Below are positions 9,429 through 21,716 of a DNA stretch of 64,000 nt, piece after piece. Location: the NCBI GenBank assembly GCA_963971225.1, contig OZ020267.1, forward strand, positions 4,464,001 to 4,528,000, in the 5' to 3' direction. The translations under genes were made by a program, and so were the position numbers. The notes under the pieces are model-generated. The model was not told where the DNA came from. It saw only the letters and a program-made list of their open reading frames with translations, and searched no databases. The stretch is from Melieria omissa (taxonomy: Eukaryota; Arthropoda; Insecta; Diptera; Ulidiidae). The stretch's first letter is position 1; every line of letters begins with the position of its first letter.

Positions 9429-11386
9429 TACACCACACACTGCGTTTAATTATCATCATTGCAATTGTTTTGCTTTATGAAGCAATTAACTTAAATTTGC
9501 ATATCGTGACACCATGACGCGGCTTAATGTCTTAATTCGCTATTGGCGTCTCGATGAATATGTACGAGTATTTTCTATTCATATCTTCGCATGTTTTAAA
9601 AACGAGTTGAAATCAGCATCAAACTCAGAACCAGTAGAAATGCCGCAATTGTCGGTCAATTGCTTCAAATCCGGTTTACTGATTGGTTTTGCTGAAACTT
9701 GTTCCCGGCGCCACTTCTTTGCCGCATACAGCTTTTTCGCTCTCACAAGGCGTTGTTGCTCTTATTTGACAGTAGGTCTAATCTCTCAGTTTGCTTTGAC
9801 TTCACACTGTGACCGAGTAATTAACCAGGCTTTTGGGTCAAGGTGATCATAATCTATGATGTTTCCGCCATTTTCGTAGTCTTTCGATTGGTTTGGTTTT
9901 TATTTTTTTGACTTATTTTTTGGAACTTTCATATTTCACTTAACTTTGAAGTATTTAAGAACCGATTGAATCTATCACCTTCTTACAATCAAAGAACATA
10001 CATACACATGTAATATGGTCTACAAATATAACATTACATTGCAATAAAATCATAGAAAACTCGAAACCATAGTTAAATGTTCATATTGACTATGATTTCT
10101 TCAAGTTGGGTGAACTAATGGCTGAACTAGAAAAGTTGAATGTGTGTGTGTGTCTGAGTGTTTGAGTTGCCTTGGAGTCGATTCAAGTTCGTTTACATGC
10201 AAATTGGGCATTCAAAGGTGATCCATAACCCTCAGAATGTCAACAGTCAATGGTCGATTGGAACAGTTGAGTGGATTGGATTCGATAGGCGCAAAGGCGA
10301 CGAATGCAAAGGCGACACATCAATTGCTGACGTTTGCCATACACTTGAGTTATAAATATTTTCGTCTTAATGCTTGACTGAATGCCGCCAACGGACGAGC
10401 CGCTCAGCCATAACGACAAATACCAAAGACCTTTCAAGCGGTCGTTACAATTTCTGGCGGCATACACAAACACACACACACACACACACACACATGCATT
10501 GAATAAAGTTGCCCGCCAAAGGGAAAACATTTACGAATAAGGTAAATTTGATTAATAAATCAATGAGATGGTGACTTGTGTAGTGGTGGAGGTGAAGATG
10601 GAGGTGGAGGTGGTGTCGAAAGCAAAGGCGGAGCAAACAGCGACTTTTTGTTGGAATTAAGCGCTGAACTCGCCGCGGGATAACAAAGCAAATCGATAAT
10701 AATAATAAAATATTGTTGATTAGCAAATGAAAAAGATGAGATGCGGTATGAAATATGAGGCTGAGCTGATTGGAAATATAATGAAGTTGGTATCTAACAA
10801 AAAAAAAACACGAAATAAGATAAAATATTGAAAGGATGACGTAAGGGCTTTTTTCTACTTCAAGAATGTTCAAAATAAGAGATTAAGTAAAAAAAACATG
10901 AAGAAAGAAAAGCGAGTGTAAACACAAAACTAGGTTAATGGAGACAAAGAAAAGTTGGAAAATACATTGAAAAACATTTAGGAATGAAGAAATAATTTTT
11001 ATGACAGAAACTGTAGAAAAATGGACGGAGAATAGGACTAATAATACAAAATGAAGTTTAAATGGGAAAAACAATAAAAAAAAAATAAAAAATCAGTAAA
11101 GAGTTACAATGAATTGGAAAGTAGTAGGACAGTAAAAAAATAGTAAAAATATTAAAATATTTATATCTAATAAAAAACTAGATTAAGGATTCACTTAAAA
11201 GTTTGAAAATATATTGAAAAACATGAGTGAACAAAGAATTTTCGAAACAGAAATTGTGAAAAAATGGAAACTGAAAGGAATAAAAATACAAAATGAAGTT
11301 TAAGCAATAAAATAATAAAATTATAAAAACAATAAAATAATAAATCAATAAAGAGTTACAATAAAATTAAAGTAAATAGTAGAACA
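9429..11386. other. Noncoding DNA, purine-rich on the plus strand
   Basis: No gene seen. From about 10560 onward the plus strand is strongly A/G-rich, and a (CA)n microsatellite lies at 10470-10494. Long minus-strand frames here are low-complexity artefacts of that bias. Confidence 0.5.
10470..10494. repeat. (CA)n microsatellite
   Basis: Uninterrupted CA dinucleotide run of about 12 units. Confidence 0.9.
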
Positions 11387-11857
11387 TTAACCCTTACGCT
11401 ATTTTGTTGCCATATGGCAACATGCTAATTTGTGGACATCTGAACCCTCTGTGGTTTCAAGAATACATTTTTTGTTGGTCCTTAGAATAGTTTGAAGTTT
11501 TAGGAAAAATACGAAATTAATAAACTGAATATTTAAGTTTAAAAAAGAGAAGTGCACACGTTTTTTAATGACATAGTAAAGGAAGAAGAAGCAGAAAAAT
11601 AAGATAACTTTTTCAATTTGACATTTTCTTTCAATTTTTTAACTTTGGCTGAAGTAAATGAAGAAATATTCAAAATTTCGTTATGCGCAAAAAGTTTTAA
11701 GTTTAAGTAATTATTACCAACACAACGATGTGGTTTCTCTCATAGAAAAACACTCTAAAATACAGGGTCCAAGTATAAAAATAAAAAAATTGAAGCCTAA
11801 AACGTGAAATTTAACATTTTAACATTCCCCAGTAAAAATCTGTAGCGAAAGGGTTAA
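11387..11857. mobile_element. TTAA-flanked MITE, 0.47 kb
   Basis: The left end TTAACCCTTACGCTA and right end TAGCGAAAGGGTTAA are inverted repeats with one mismatch, and both include TTAA. Just inside the left end is the palindrome TTGCCATATGGCAA (11406-11419). No coding capacity. It belongs with the other TTAACCCT-type elements of this window. Confidence 0.7.
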
Positions 11858-12289
11858 GAAAAAACGAGTAAAAATAAGTGAATAAGAGGATAACAGAGAG
11901 TTTAGATACTTATTGATATGGAAAGAAAGATGATAACAGAAAAATTCAAAATTATTAAAGAACAATTACAATGAAACACAGAAATCTAGAATGAGAGAAA
12001 GGACTAGTAAAGGCAAGAATGTAAACTCGAACGAAACAAATTCATTAGAAATTAAAAGAGACCACTCTTAAAGGTATTGAAGAGAATATATGATTTCCCA
12101 AAATATGAAAAACTGAGCATAATTCAACGATACTTAAGCTGAATGAACCCAAAAATTAAACGAATGTTGAAGGAACAATTCATGTAACAAAAGCAAAACA
12201 TCCACGACGCATAAATTGAAGGATCACAACATCCCAACAAAAAAAGGAACTTGAACTCTAGAACTTTCCTTAACTTGAATTGACTTGGC
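11858..12289. other. A-rich noncoding DNA
   Basis: Simple A/G-rich sequence continuing the bias of the preceding region. Nothing else seen. Confidence 0.5.
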
Positions 12290-12560
12290 TTAATGACGAA
12301 GTGCGCGCAGTTTCAGCAAAACTTTGACCACCAGCCGAATCGATTGAACTCGCAGCTTTCGGCGTTTGTCGCCTCCCAGCCGAAAATTTTTTATGGCCCA
12401 TAAAGATGTCAGCATGGCTGCGCGGCAATTTTTAGCGCGCCCGATTAAGTTCATAAAAATGATTCAATTGGCAGTTGAATGCATATAAAAGCATTCGAAA
12501 TATTTGTAATAATGAAATACAAGTTTTACGGGCATTTCAACTCATCCTGTCACCGCCGCA
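12290..12560. promoter_or_regulatory. Candidate cis-regulatory block with TTTATGG/CCATAAA inverted sites
   Basis: A GC-richer, unique-looking island between A-rich tracts. It contains TTTATGGCCCATAAA (12390-12404), two inverted TTTATGG motifs around one base; TTTATGG is a core bound by Abd-B and Caudal-class homeodomains. ATGGC and AATCGATT motifs are nearby. It could be an enhancer of the complex. Function is inference only. Confidence 0.3.
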
Positions 12561-14806
12561 ATTGGTGTCTGGGGTTGAAAATGGCTGGTTACTTATATTT
12601 AGTTGTTGTTGTTGGTGGTAGATGGTAGATGGCAATGGTGACGGTGACAGTGTCATTGGTGTTGTTGTTGCACTGATGCGAATGACGTGCGTTCGAGTTG
12701 ACGAAATTTAATTTTAAACGCCGGTTTGGGTTCGACTTGTTTTAAAACAAAGCAAATAACAACAATAACGAAAAGCTTCAGTCAGCAAAGCAACAGAGAG
12801 TAAAAAAAAATATGCAAAGAAACAATATAAAACTAATTTATGTTGTTTTTAATGGCGTCGATAAATTTAGACAAGAAACAAGCCGAATGCTTATTAAAAC
12901 AACAACAACAACACTCACTTGCTGAAACGAGCGGAAAAGAGAGAGCGAGAGTTGGTGATGGAGTCACACATAATTAAGAAAACATTTTCAGTGTTCGGCT
13001 GAATAAAAGACTTGAGTTGAATTTCATTGAAATTGAAAATGGGGAAATGACAATGGAAGCTGTGGTCCTCAAATAAGTGTGCGAATGTTTGTATGTGTGT
13101 GTGCGTGTGCGTAAAGCTGTGGTTTTGCAGCCACAGCTGAGGAGGAGCCTTCTCGGCGCACAACAGAAAGCATTGTGTAAACCTAAAATTAAATTTTTAA
13201 TTAAGTCAAACTGAAGCTCCTTCTCCGCCTCCTATTCCTGTTGCCAGCGACTTCGCGGTTAGAGAAACCACGACAACATCATCACTGCACATTTACAGAA
13301 AAGTGGGTATAGAATGTATGACTAAAATAAAACTGACAAGAAGCCAAAATTCACAGAACAAACAACAGCACAGACATTTAAATATTTCAAACTCTAGCGT
13401 TGCATAGACGTAGTGGCTGTGTTTGTTGTTGTTGTGGCTGTTATTGTTGATGGTGGAAGTCGACTGACGCACAAAAGACAGAGACCAGCAGCAGCTCAGT
13501 CTACAAGATTGGGTGAGTTTCGCTTTCCTCCTTCCCTCCTAACTGTTGTTGCTCTGTTGCCTCTCGAGGAAGTAGTTACTGAAAGGGTAACCTAAACCAC
13601 ACAAAACATTTTCAGCAACAAGAACAACCACAGACGCACAAAGCCCGCAAGGCTTTGGATGCGGCGCGTATGAAACCCAACAAAAGCAGAAGCCAAAAAA
13701 ACAACGAACAAAAACTTGAACCAAAATAAGATGAACGTGAAATACTCAAAAGGCACAAAACGCAGCGCAGAAATCAGAGTAGCACAGCTCGACTGAAGCA
13801 AAAAGGAAGTGTAAAAGGGTATCGAGGGGCCTGGAAGACTTGGAATTGGGAGTTTGCCATAAATAATGACGGACAAAGTCATTCGTTCCGATTCTGCGGA
13901 AAAAAGCCGAACGAACAACGCAAAGCAAAGCACAGATATCTAAAGGAAAAAACAGCAACAACAACAACACACAAAATCCACTAACTGCAGTACGGACAAC
14001 AACACAAACACCAAAACCAAAAGCAAAACCAACAACGCACAGACAAAATTAAGCAGCAAAGGAAGCATGCAAAACCGCAGCCAACATTCCGGCCAACGCA
14101 CCGTCGCTGTGGCTGCTGTCTCGCCTTTTTGGTCCCGTATCTCTGGCATCAAACTTAACAAATGCACAAGTATTAAGCGCATCGAAAAAAAGTTACAAAA
14201 ACCCTGAAAAAAATACCCAAAAGCTGTGAGGCGTTAAAGGGATGCGCTGAAAAAAAACAACAAGAAAACTGATTGCGATTGCGTGAAAAAAGAGAAGAGG
14301 ATGGGTCGTAAAAAGGCCACAAAAAAGATAAATTGCAGCTCTTGCATCACGCATACATACACACAAACACACACACACACACACCCATGCACAGGTAACC
14401 GACCAAACGCACACACACTCAGAAAAACCAACAGTCAGAGTTACAAACTGAAATACGATTCCTGCTGCGGCTCCAGATGCCGATGCAGTTACAGATACTT
14501 GCGCGTAAAATTATGCAGATTATGGCTTTGCTGCTATTGTTGTCAATGCCCTCTGCTTCCTGCCCTTCACTTCCCTAAGCGCAACGGCGTCTCCGATTGG
14601 TGCTCAGTCACCGATGTGATCAGTGGCGGTGTGCCAGTCTGTTGTTGTGTTAGTTGTTGGCGGAGACAATGGATTCAAACACATAGATGGCCAAGAATCG
14701 AGTAGACGCACTTTCGTTGACTTTGAGCCATGTTATAAGTATTCGTCATCAATGCCAATGGAATTAAGTATGAAATGTCTATTGGACTATTGGAAACATT
14801 GGACTA
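12561..14806. other. Noncoding DNA rich in CAA and CA tracts
   Basis: No gene recognised. From 13380 to 14430 the plus strand is rich in A and C (CAACAA, AACCAA), with a CA run at 14357-14383. A GAGAG-rich spot lies at about 12936-12950. Open frames on the complementary strand are low-complexity Leu/Phe/Val/Cys strings and are not credible. Confidence 0.45.
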
Positions 14807-14810
14807 TTGG

Positions 14811-15200
14811 TTAGGTTAGGTTGCGGTGGCTGCCTCTATAAGAGACACACTCGGAGGCCTGAAAGGCCCATTGTGATACCACATATTATATTATATTTCA
14901 CCCGTTTTTTGAACTTTGTATGCAACACTGTTTTACCAACATATGTTACAGCACACATTTCAAGCGGATGGGGAAAGGGAGGGAGGGGACCTACAGTTTA
15001 ATGCCGAATCCGAACGGCGATTGGCAGTTTTTCTTTCACACTTGGAGGTTTTGCCATTGCCTGCCAAGAGCGCACTTGTGCGATTCTTGTAATTCTCATT
15101 CCCTTCATGTGGATAGCGATAGAAGTAGACGAGTCTTTCACCAGCCCGAGCCAGGAATCGAACCTGGGGCCTTTGGCATGAGAAGCCAGCGCGCTAACAA
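14811..15200 (-). mobile_element. tRNA-derived SINE with LINE-type 3' tail
   Basis: On the minus strand the head reads TTAGCGCGCTGG (box A-like) and then GGTTCGATTCC (a perfect box B), so it derives from a tRNA and should carry an internal RNA polymerase III promoter. The body runs through GGCATTAAACTGTAGGTCCC. The 3' end has GGTATCACAATGGGCC and finally CTAACCTAACC. That tail matches the 3' end of the non-LTR fragment at 28740-29320, whose machinery probably moved it. The head lacks a full cloverleaf fold that I can support, so this is not a working tRNA gene. Confidence 0.75.
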
Positions 15201-16509
15201 AACATTAAAAACACCAAAAACATTGCTAAAATTATGGTAATGAAAATTAAGTATTCAAAAGGATTTCAGATTTATGGATATAAGGTTATACCCTGTAAGT
15301 GCATCGTTAGTTGAATCGACTATACCATACTTTTTCATACAGAGTCAAAATAACGATGCTCCACCAGGGTTAACTAAGAGGGTTAACACAAAAAACTTCA
15401 GTACTTGAAATTCCGAAAACTGCATTTTCTGATTTACGACATTTATTACAGCATGAAAAATCTGCAGCTTATTTCTTTTGAACTAGAATTACAAATCCAA
15501 TACAATTGTTGCCTTTGTTAATAAAAATATTTTAAATTCCTTGATACTTGAGGGATCGCAAATGATTATAAAACTCTGACATTACCAGAAAACACAACGT
15601 GGAAGATTGCTTCGCACTGTTTACTCGCCACACATTGTGCAACTTGCTGCACACATTAATTGCTGTGTATGTGGTTTTCAAAATTGTTTCTGTCCAGTTT
15701 TGCACACATTTTGCCTTGGCGCATGCTTTTTTCATAATTTGGGATTTTTTTGTTGTTGTAATTTTGCATATTTTCAATATTTGCATAGTTGACACTTTTT
15801 TGTTTTGTTATTTTTAGGCGTTTTTATTTGCGAATTTAAACGAGAGCCAACAACAAAGACGAGCTTCAAAACCATGACAGCCGAAAGAGCTGAATCGGCG
15901 TGACCAGTTACGGTTGTTAAAAGCGCGAAATGGAGAAAAGCGGCAAACCATATAGGCACATTTCGAACATGATTGGCATGCGTAGAGGACGAAGAAGAAG
16001 CATTGACAGCAGCAACAACAACAAAAGCGCGGCGTATGAAATGAGATGCAGTGAAATGGCTCAATGGGATGGAATGGTTAATTGATGGTATGGTTGGTTG
16101 ATGGTTGGTTGATGGTATCAACATTGCGTCCAGGCACAGCTACAGCCGAAGCAAAAAACCCGGAAAAAGTCATGAAAAACGTAGTGGGATGAGAAAAAGT
16201 TGTTGCAGTTGTTGTAAATAAAAAACGAGTGCTATTAAAAGATTGGAAATTTAACGGTCAGTGAGAACAAAAATGAAGGTAGAATGTAATTAAAAGCAAC
16301 GTTTATGCAAGCATGAAATTGGTTTTATGCGGAAATATGCAACAACAAGGTGCAGCAATGATGCCAGATGAAAAGTACCAATTAACTATGAATTGCTTTC
16401 AAAACAAATGAAGTCTGGGGAATGTTATGGCATAAGTTACGAAATTTTAATATTAATAAGCATAGATTTAACAAAATGTACATACTTATTTACATATATG
16501 AAAATTAAA
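15201..16509. other. Noncoding DNA, no gene seen
   Basis: AT-rich with CAA runs near 16010 and a short TTGATGGT/TTGG simple repeat at 16075-16120. Nothing else supported. Confidence 0.5.
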
Positions 16510-16850
16510 ACGAACAGAAACCAAAGAACTTCTCAACATTCGATTGAAATTCGACTGATTGATGAGGTTCAGGTTAAGTACTTAAAGATTGAAATCAATT
16601 TTTTATTAAATTGAAATTGTAATAAATATTTTACAAAAAACTTTTATTAGAAAAATTACTGTAGTGTTGTTGGCTATTAAATTAAAAGATAAAATAAAAA
16701 TTTTTAGATATTACAACAACAAAAAAATATCACTTAATCATTCATAAAAAGTATGAGTTCTGTGTAAGAATATATTCAATAAATCATGAAATAATAACTA
16801 AGTGCGTACAAAAAATTATATAAAAGATATAAATAAATAAATTAAAAATT
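16510..16850. repeat. Direct repeat copy A flanking a retroelement
   Basis: Aligns with 17822-18160 along its length, with shared landmarks TGATTGATGAGGTTC, GCTATTAAATTAAAA/GCCATTAAATTAAAA and TATGAGTTC. It ends where the retroelement's 3' tail begins. At about 0.33 kb it is far longer than a target-site duplication. Confidence 0.6.
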
Positions 16851-16854
16851 ATAT

Positions 16855-17838
16855 AAAATATAGTTTAGTTAGTTTATTTCAGTCAATGGAATACAATCCT
16901 TACAGACCAGGAATATAGTAAATTTTTTATATATTATTTAAGATACATATTTACAATATGTTTAAATGAATCTTTATCAAGAGTAATACCGAGCGATTCA
17001 CAACATCTTAACACTTTTTTATATTAAAAGAGATCTTATTATGGGCAACGAGATCAACGATTGGACAGTTCTTCTGGACTCAAGAGATTTTAAATCAATG
17101 AGTGAACAACGGGCAAAATATGATGGCCGAGGTTGTGAAAAATGAAGCGAACGTAATGCAAAATTTATGATTTTTTTTTTAAATTTGTTAATATGAGTGG
17201 TATAGAAGGGTGACCAAATAAATGAGGCATAATCCAATCTAGATCTTACAAATGTTATATACATATAACAGTTAAAGCGTATAAGGGTCTGTAAAACTTT
17301 GAGAGTTCCGTCTGACAAATGCCAGAAACGAATTTGCTTTAGGTATAATGTAGTTCAGATGCCGAATAAACGTGAAACGTGAATCAAAAACGACTCCAAG
17401 GTCGAGCATTTCATCCAAAACTGAAAGATTGCAATTTCCAAGACTGTATGAAGACCGGAATGGGCACCGTAGTTTAGAATATATCACATGAGAACACTTT
17501 TTAATATTCAATGCCAAACCATTTTTAACACACCAGGTAAATACTCTATCAAGATCATCTTGTAGGCTACTAACATCTGACGAGTTACTGACACGAAGGA
17601 AGACTTTTAAGTCATCAGCATACAGAACAAACATTGAATGTTCAAAGCTACATGAAATATCGTTGATAAATAGGAGAAATAGCAGGGGACCGAGGATACT
17701 ATCCTGGGGTTCTCCAGAGGTCACTACGAAAGGATAAGATTTAACATTATCTACCACTACAACAAAGGTACGGTCCCTCAAGTATGACTTAAGCCAATCG
17801 AGAAAAATGGAATGGAAACAAACAGAAGAAACAAACAT
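16855..17838 (-). mobile_element. Jockey-like non-LTR retrotransposon fragment
   Basis: Minus-strand remnant of a reverse transcriptase. The segment 17838-17272 includes SGEPQDSILGPLLFLLFINDI and the catalytic YADD in FVLYADDLKVF. A frameshift then leads into 17318-17019 with FVRSRLDYASFIWSP and the C-terminal region typical of Jockey-clade polymerases. The 5' part (endonuclease, gag) is missing, which is usual for 5'-truncated LINE copies. The 3' end at about 16860 carries TAAACTAACTAAACTA, resembling the tail of the related fragment at 50752-51730. It lies between two direct repeats (16510-16850 and 17822-18160). Not functional. Confidence 0.85.
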
Positions 17839-18160
17839 GATCCAAAGAAACTTTCAAGACATAAAATAAAATTCGATTGATTGATGAGGTTCATGTTAAG
17901 TACTAAGAGACTGAAATTAATTTTATATTAAATCGATTTTTTAATAAATAATTTAGAAACATATTTTAGTAGAAGAACTCTTCTTCTTGTTGTGTACCTC
18001 TTTTTATTTGCCATTAAATTAAAATGTGAAAGAAACATTAAACAAAATACTTACAACAATTTCCAAATTATTTCTGACTATGAGTTCCATTTTACAAAAA
18101 TCATTAAATAATTTTTTTATAGAAAGTGAAAAAACAAAACTAAATAAAAATATATAATAT
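17822..18160. repeat. Direct repeat copy B flanking a retroelement
   Basis: Diverged second copy of 16510-16850. It starts at the 5' truncation point of the Jockey-like fragment. Confidence 0.6.
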
Positions 18161-20044
18161 TCTCATTATGAATTTCAAGTATTTACAAGAATATTAAAAT
18201 ATGTAAAATGTTTCTATTTTGTATTTTTGTATTTGATATTTTTATATACTTAATTTTTCTAAAACCCTCGATTTCCACATTTCGGCACGTTGTCAAGTGC
18301 TCAGCGTTATGTTCAGTGCTGCAGATGGCGTTCAACAGCTTGTCGCGACGACACGTTCTTTCGCCATGTAAACGCTCCACGTGTAAGCGCCTCGTTTGTT
18401 GTTATTGTTATTACTGGCGTTACTCTGCTGGCTATGTGATGTTTTGTTATTTCAGGCTGCTGCTGTTTAATGTTCTGCTTGCATAATAAATGTCAACATT
18501 TATGGGCGAAAAACTAACCGAAACACCAAAACCGAACATCGAATTGACGAAAGTGCCGACAGATCGGTAAATTTGTAAGCCGACAACAAAAACAACAGAA
18601 ATAGGCCGCCGTTCTTTTCTTACAAAAACTAAAACTAAAATCGAATATCCTGCAGGATGATAAGATTAACGTGTGGAAGATGGCGGTGAAACAATCGTGC
18701 ACACATACACACACGGCTACAGAAGTTGGCGGCGGCACTTGAGCGGCAAAATTTGACAGTTTTATCGCTGTTTACAGTAATAAAGGCAATTTTCATTGCA
18801 TTGCAGAACAAAAACAAAGCATAAAACTTTTCTTCATGCTGTCGCGCTCTCACTGCACAAAATGTCATCTGTGCTGCCGCCCCGAACAACAACAGCAATG
18901 GCAACTGTAACAGCAGCACCAACAAACAACAAACAACAACAGCAATAACAAATTATACAAATGTGCGTGTAGCTATTGGACTCGCAATCGTATTGATAGA
19001 TTAATGCGCAGCAAGAACGCTGGCCAACTTATCGGCAACGGGCCGCCGTCACCGTCTCGGACGACCTCAGCAACTTCAATCGAAGCGTGTAAACGACGCG
19101 GCCCAAGTCTCACGCTGCATCTACCTACAGCTTTACCCACTCGCAGCTACTCGTAACGTGTATGGCCTCCTAAGAGGTCGCGCATTGTTGTCTTTGCCGT
19201 TGCTGTTGTTGTTGTTGTTATTGTAGAATTGTGGAACAATGAGAAAGTGTCATCCTTTCTCATCACATTTTATGGGTTTTCCTTTAATCTGACATGCACG
19301 TCACGGCCACCACCACCACACACAACAACAACAACGCCTTCTGACTTTCTTGTAGCTTTGTGTTTGCAATGCCGCCGCACAACTTCCCAAGCCGCCATGC
19401 TACTTCGCTTCGCTTCTTCTTGTTGCCGTGCAACCACCACATTGTCATTGTTGCGAGTTGCAATGCGCCATCAGCGACAGCGGCAAGCAACAATAATGCA
19501 ATAAGGCATCGCCAAATGAGTTTCTTATTATTAAATGCTATTATTGTGTTAGTGGCAGTTTGAATTTGCTGCAAATGTCTGCGTTGACATCTGTTCAAGT
19601 GGTTTGGGAAATGGCAGTAAAAATCGACGAATGGTTTAATATAGTCGGGAAAATATGACACGCTGCAAAATATTTCAACGCAGAGAGATGAAGGGTGAGC
19701 TCAAGGGGTAAGGAATGAGGAAGTATGAAGGTTATAGATATATTAACAAAGTTAACACTCATTGGGTCAAAATAATTATAATTATATTTTATATTATATA
19801 CATAGATATTTATTAATATATATACATACGTTCATTTCAGACGGAATAACTTCGTTTCCATTGAACCTGCTTACCTCACCTTGATTTCTTCAAAGAAAAT
19901 CTTGAGGCTGTTTATGATGAGCACGGTGAAAGGTAAGCTACTTGAAGAAAGTAGCAATGCTCGCTGAGTACGTTTGAAATTTGACTCGCAATATTGACCT
20001 AATTGAGTATTCCCGTAAAGCGAAAGTTTCGTTTTTTAAATCGT
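18161..20044. other. Noncoding DNA, no gene seen
   Basis: Mixed composition, with GC-richer parts at 18270-18400 and 18990-19180 and CAA/GTT runs at 18890-18940 and 19200-19225. Open frames are composition-driven. No exon, RNA or repeat could be supported. Confidence 0.45.
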
Positions 20045-20300
20045 AAAAATTGTGGGGATACTACGGTTTCCGGGGCGCCGCCATTTGATGATGTTTTTAG
20101 ATAGATTGACCGAAAATAAATCGAAAATGAGGAACAAAATTATTGTGCACAATATGGCAATATAAAAACTTTGAACATCGTTATCTCGAAAACTAAGCGA
20201 GATATCGAAAAATTTTATTCCTCATTTTCGACTTATTTTTGGTCGATCTATCTAAAAACATCATCAAAGGACGGCGCCACGGAAACCGTAGTCGTGCCAA
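20045..20300. repeat. Inverted repeat (hairpin) of about 90-bp arms
   Basis: The left arm (about 20045-20137) contains CTACGGTTTCC, GATGATGTTTTTAGATAGAT and CGAAAATGAGGAA. The right arm (about 20213-20298) contains the complementary TTCCTCATTTTCG, ATCTATCTAAAAACATCATC and GGAAACCGTAG in reverse order. A foldback or MITE-type repeat is the simplest reading. No target duplication was identified. Confidence 0.75.
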
Positions 20301-21629
20301 AATTGTTTATTTTATTAAGAGGGGACTTCTTGTTTGGAGACCACCCGAACTCTTTTTCAATAAAAATTTCGTTTTTTTACAGCAGAGCAAGCAATTAATG
20401 AAAAAAGTATTATATGAAGGTTTCGCGTTTAAGGCATTTTATTTTTTTGGGGGAAATTTTGAAAAAGTTTTGTTGTTTGAAAACCCCCCATATATTTAAT
20501 GAGGAATATTTTTCAAAAAGACAGTATAGTATTTTTTGCAATATTTTACTCAGTACAAGCTTTTTATGAAAACATTTTCCGAAAAACATAAAAAAGGGGT
20601 AGAAGGAAAGGGGGTGAGGGGTTCATGTGTATAAAAAAATATTTACATTTTGAATGCAAATAACTTTGTCCTAGACATCGAAGCTGTAGATCTTCAAGTT
20701 TTCATACTTTCCGTGTAAAGGTCTAACTCTTTAACCTTTATGATTAAATTACAAAAAACTCAGGCGTGCTGGACTATTACTTTGTTCGGCAAAAACGATC
20801 TGTACACTCGTCCTCTTTCAGAAATATACGGTCGTTACTCTGTTGCAGAAATGCTGTTGTACAGTGTTATAAATTAACAATTATGATGGCAATTAATTAG
20901 TCATCAAAATTGCCAGCAAAATTATTTAAAATAATGAATAATTATGAAGACAACCAGTTGTGAATTTAATAATCAGTTTTCATAATTCCTTCAAATTGAA
21001 CTACGAGGAGGAGGAGGAGTAACAGAGACATTATAGAATTTTTTCAAATACTTACCTTATTCGCTTTTAGCTGCGAATCATAGTCGACTATATCCTATAT
21101 GATTCTATACAATAAGCACAAATCTGTCCATAATGTAAAATTTTAGTGGTTTTTATGTGGAATCGGGCTTATGAAAAAAGCAAAGACGACGATGAGGATG
21201 CGAGGAAGGCCTTCAATAAGATAGCAGTTATGTTGGATGTCCCCACCAACAAAGAACAAATACTTATTATTTGAAATACGTATTTACTTCGTTTTGGGTA
21301 CTCAAAAAAGAATATTTTTGTAAATAAATAAAGAGGCATTTCTATAGGTGTGCCTACAGTTTTTTCTAAACACTATCGAGGATGAAGTTGGGAAATTTTT
21401 TCAGCTGGTTAGTGCGTTGAACTGCACTGTACTGAAGTTTGGAACGACGCTCGACTTGCGATTTCGTCTTCCATCTTATCCTCTCTATGTTCTGTCCGGC
21501 TATCTCAAGACAACGACTTACTTACTTAGGAGCCCCGTTCTTTCCTGTGTTAGATGAGGTCCCCAAGCATGACAGCATGTCGCTTCTGAACTCTGTTAGG
21601 AACACTCGCGTTCTCACCGAACACTTTTA
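20301..21629. other. AT-rich noncoding DNA, no gene seen
   Basis: No coding, RNA or clear repeat features. A GGA repeat occurs at 21005-21020. Confidence 0.5.
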
Positions 21630-21716
21630 GGCGCTCCACCTGGTATCGCTAGCGACCCAGTAGGGCCTATACGTGGCCTACTGGGCCAGCCAGCTTACCT
21701 AACCTGACCTATCCCC
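21630..21716 (+). mobile_element. Retroposon 3' tail fragment (CTAACCTGACC type)
   Basis: Reads GGTATCGCTAGCGACCCAGT, then GGCCTATACGTGG, GGCCAGCCAGCTTACC and TAACCTGACC. This matches the tail shared by the SINE at 14811-15200 and the retroposon at 2068-2194, here on the plus strand. The upstream limit is unclear. Confidence 0.5.

Noticed and set aside
10240..10873. Minus-strand frames with Leu/His/Cys runs
   Set aside because: Products of a CA microsatellite and purine-rich bias.
15131..15190. A functional tRNA gene on the minus strand
   Set aside because: Boxes A and B are present, but no full acceptor/anticodon stem pairing could be supported, and the sequence continues into a SINE body and LINE tail.
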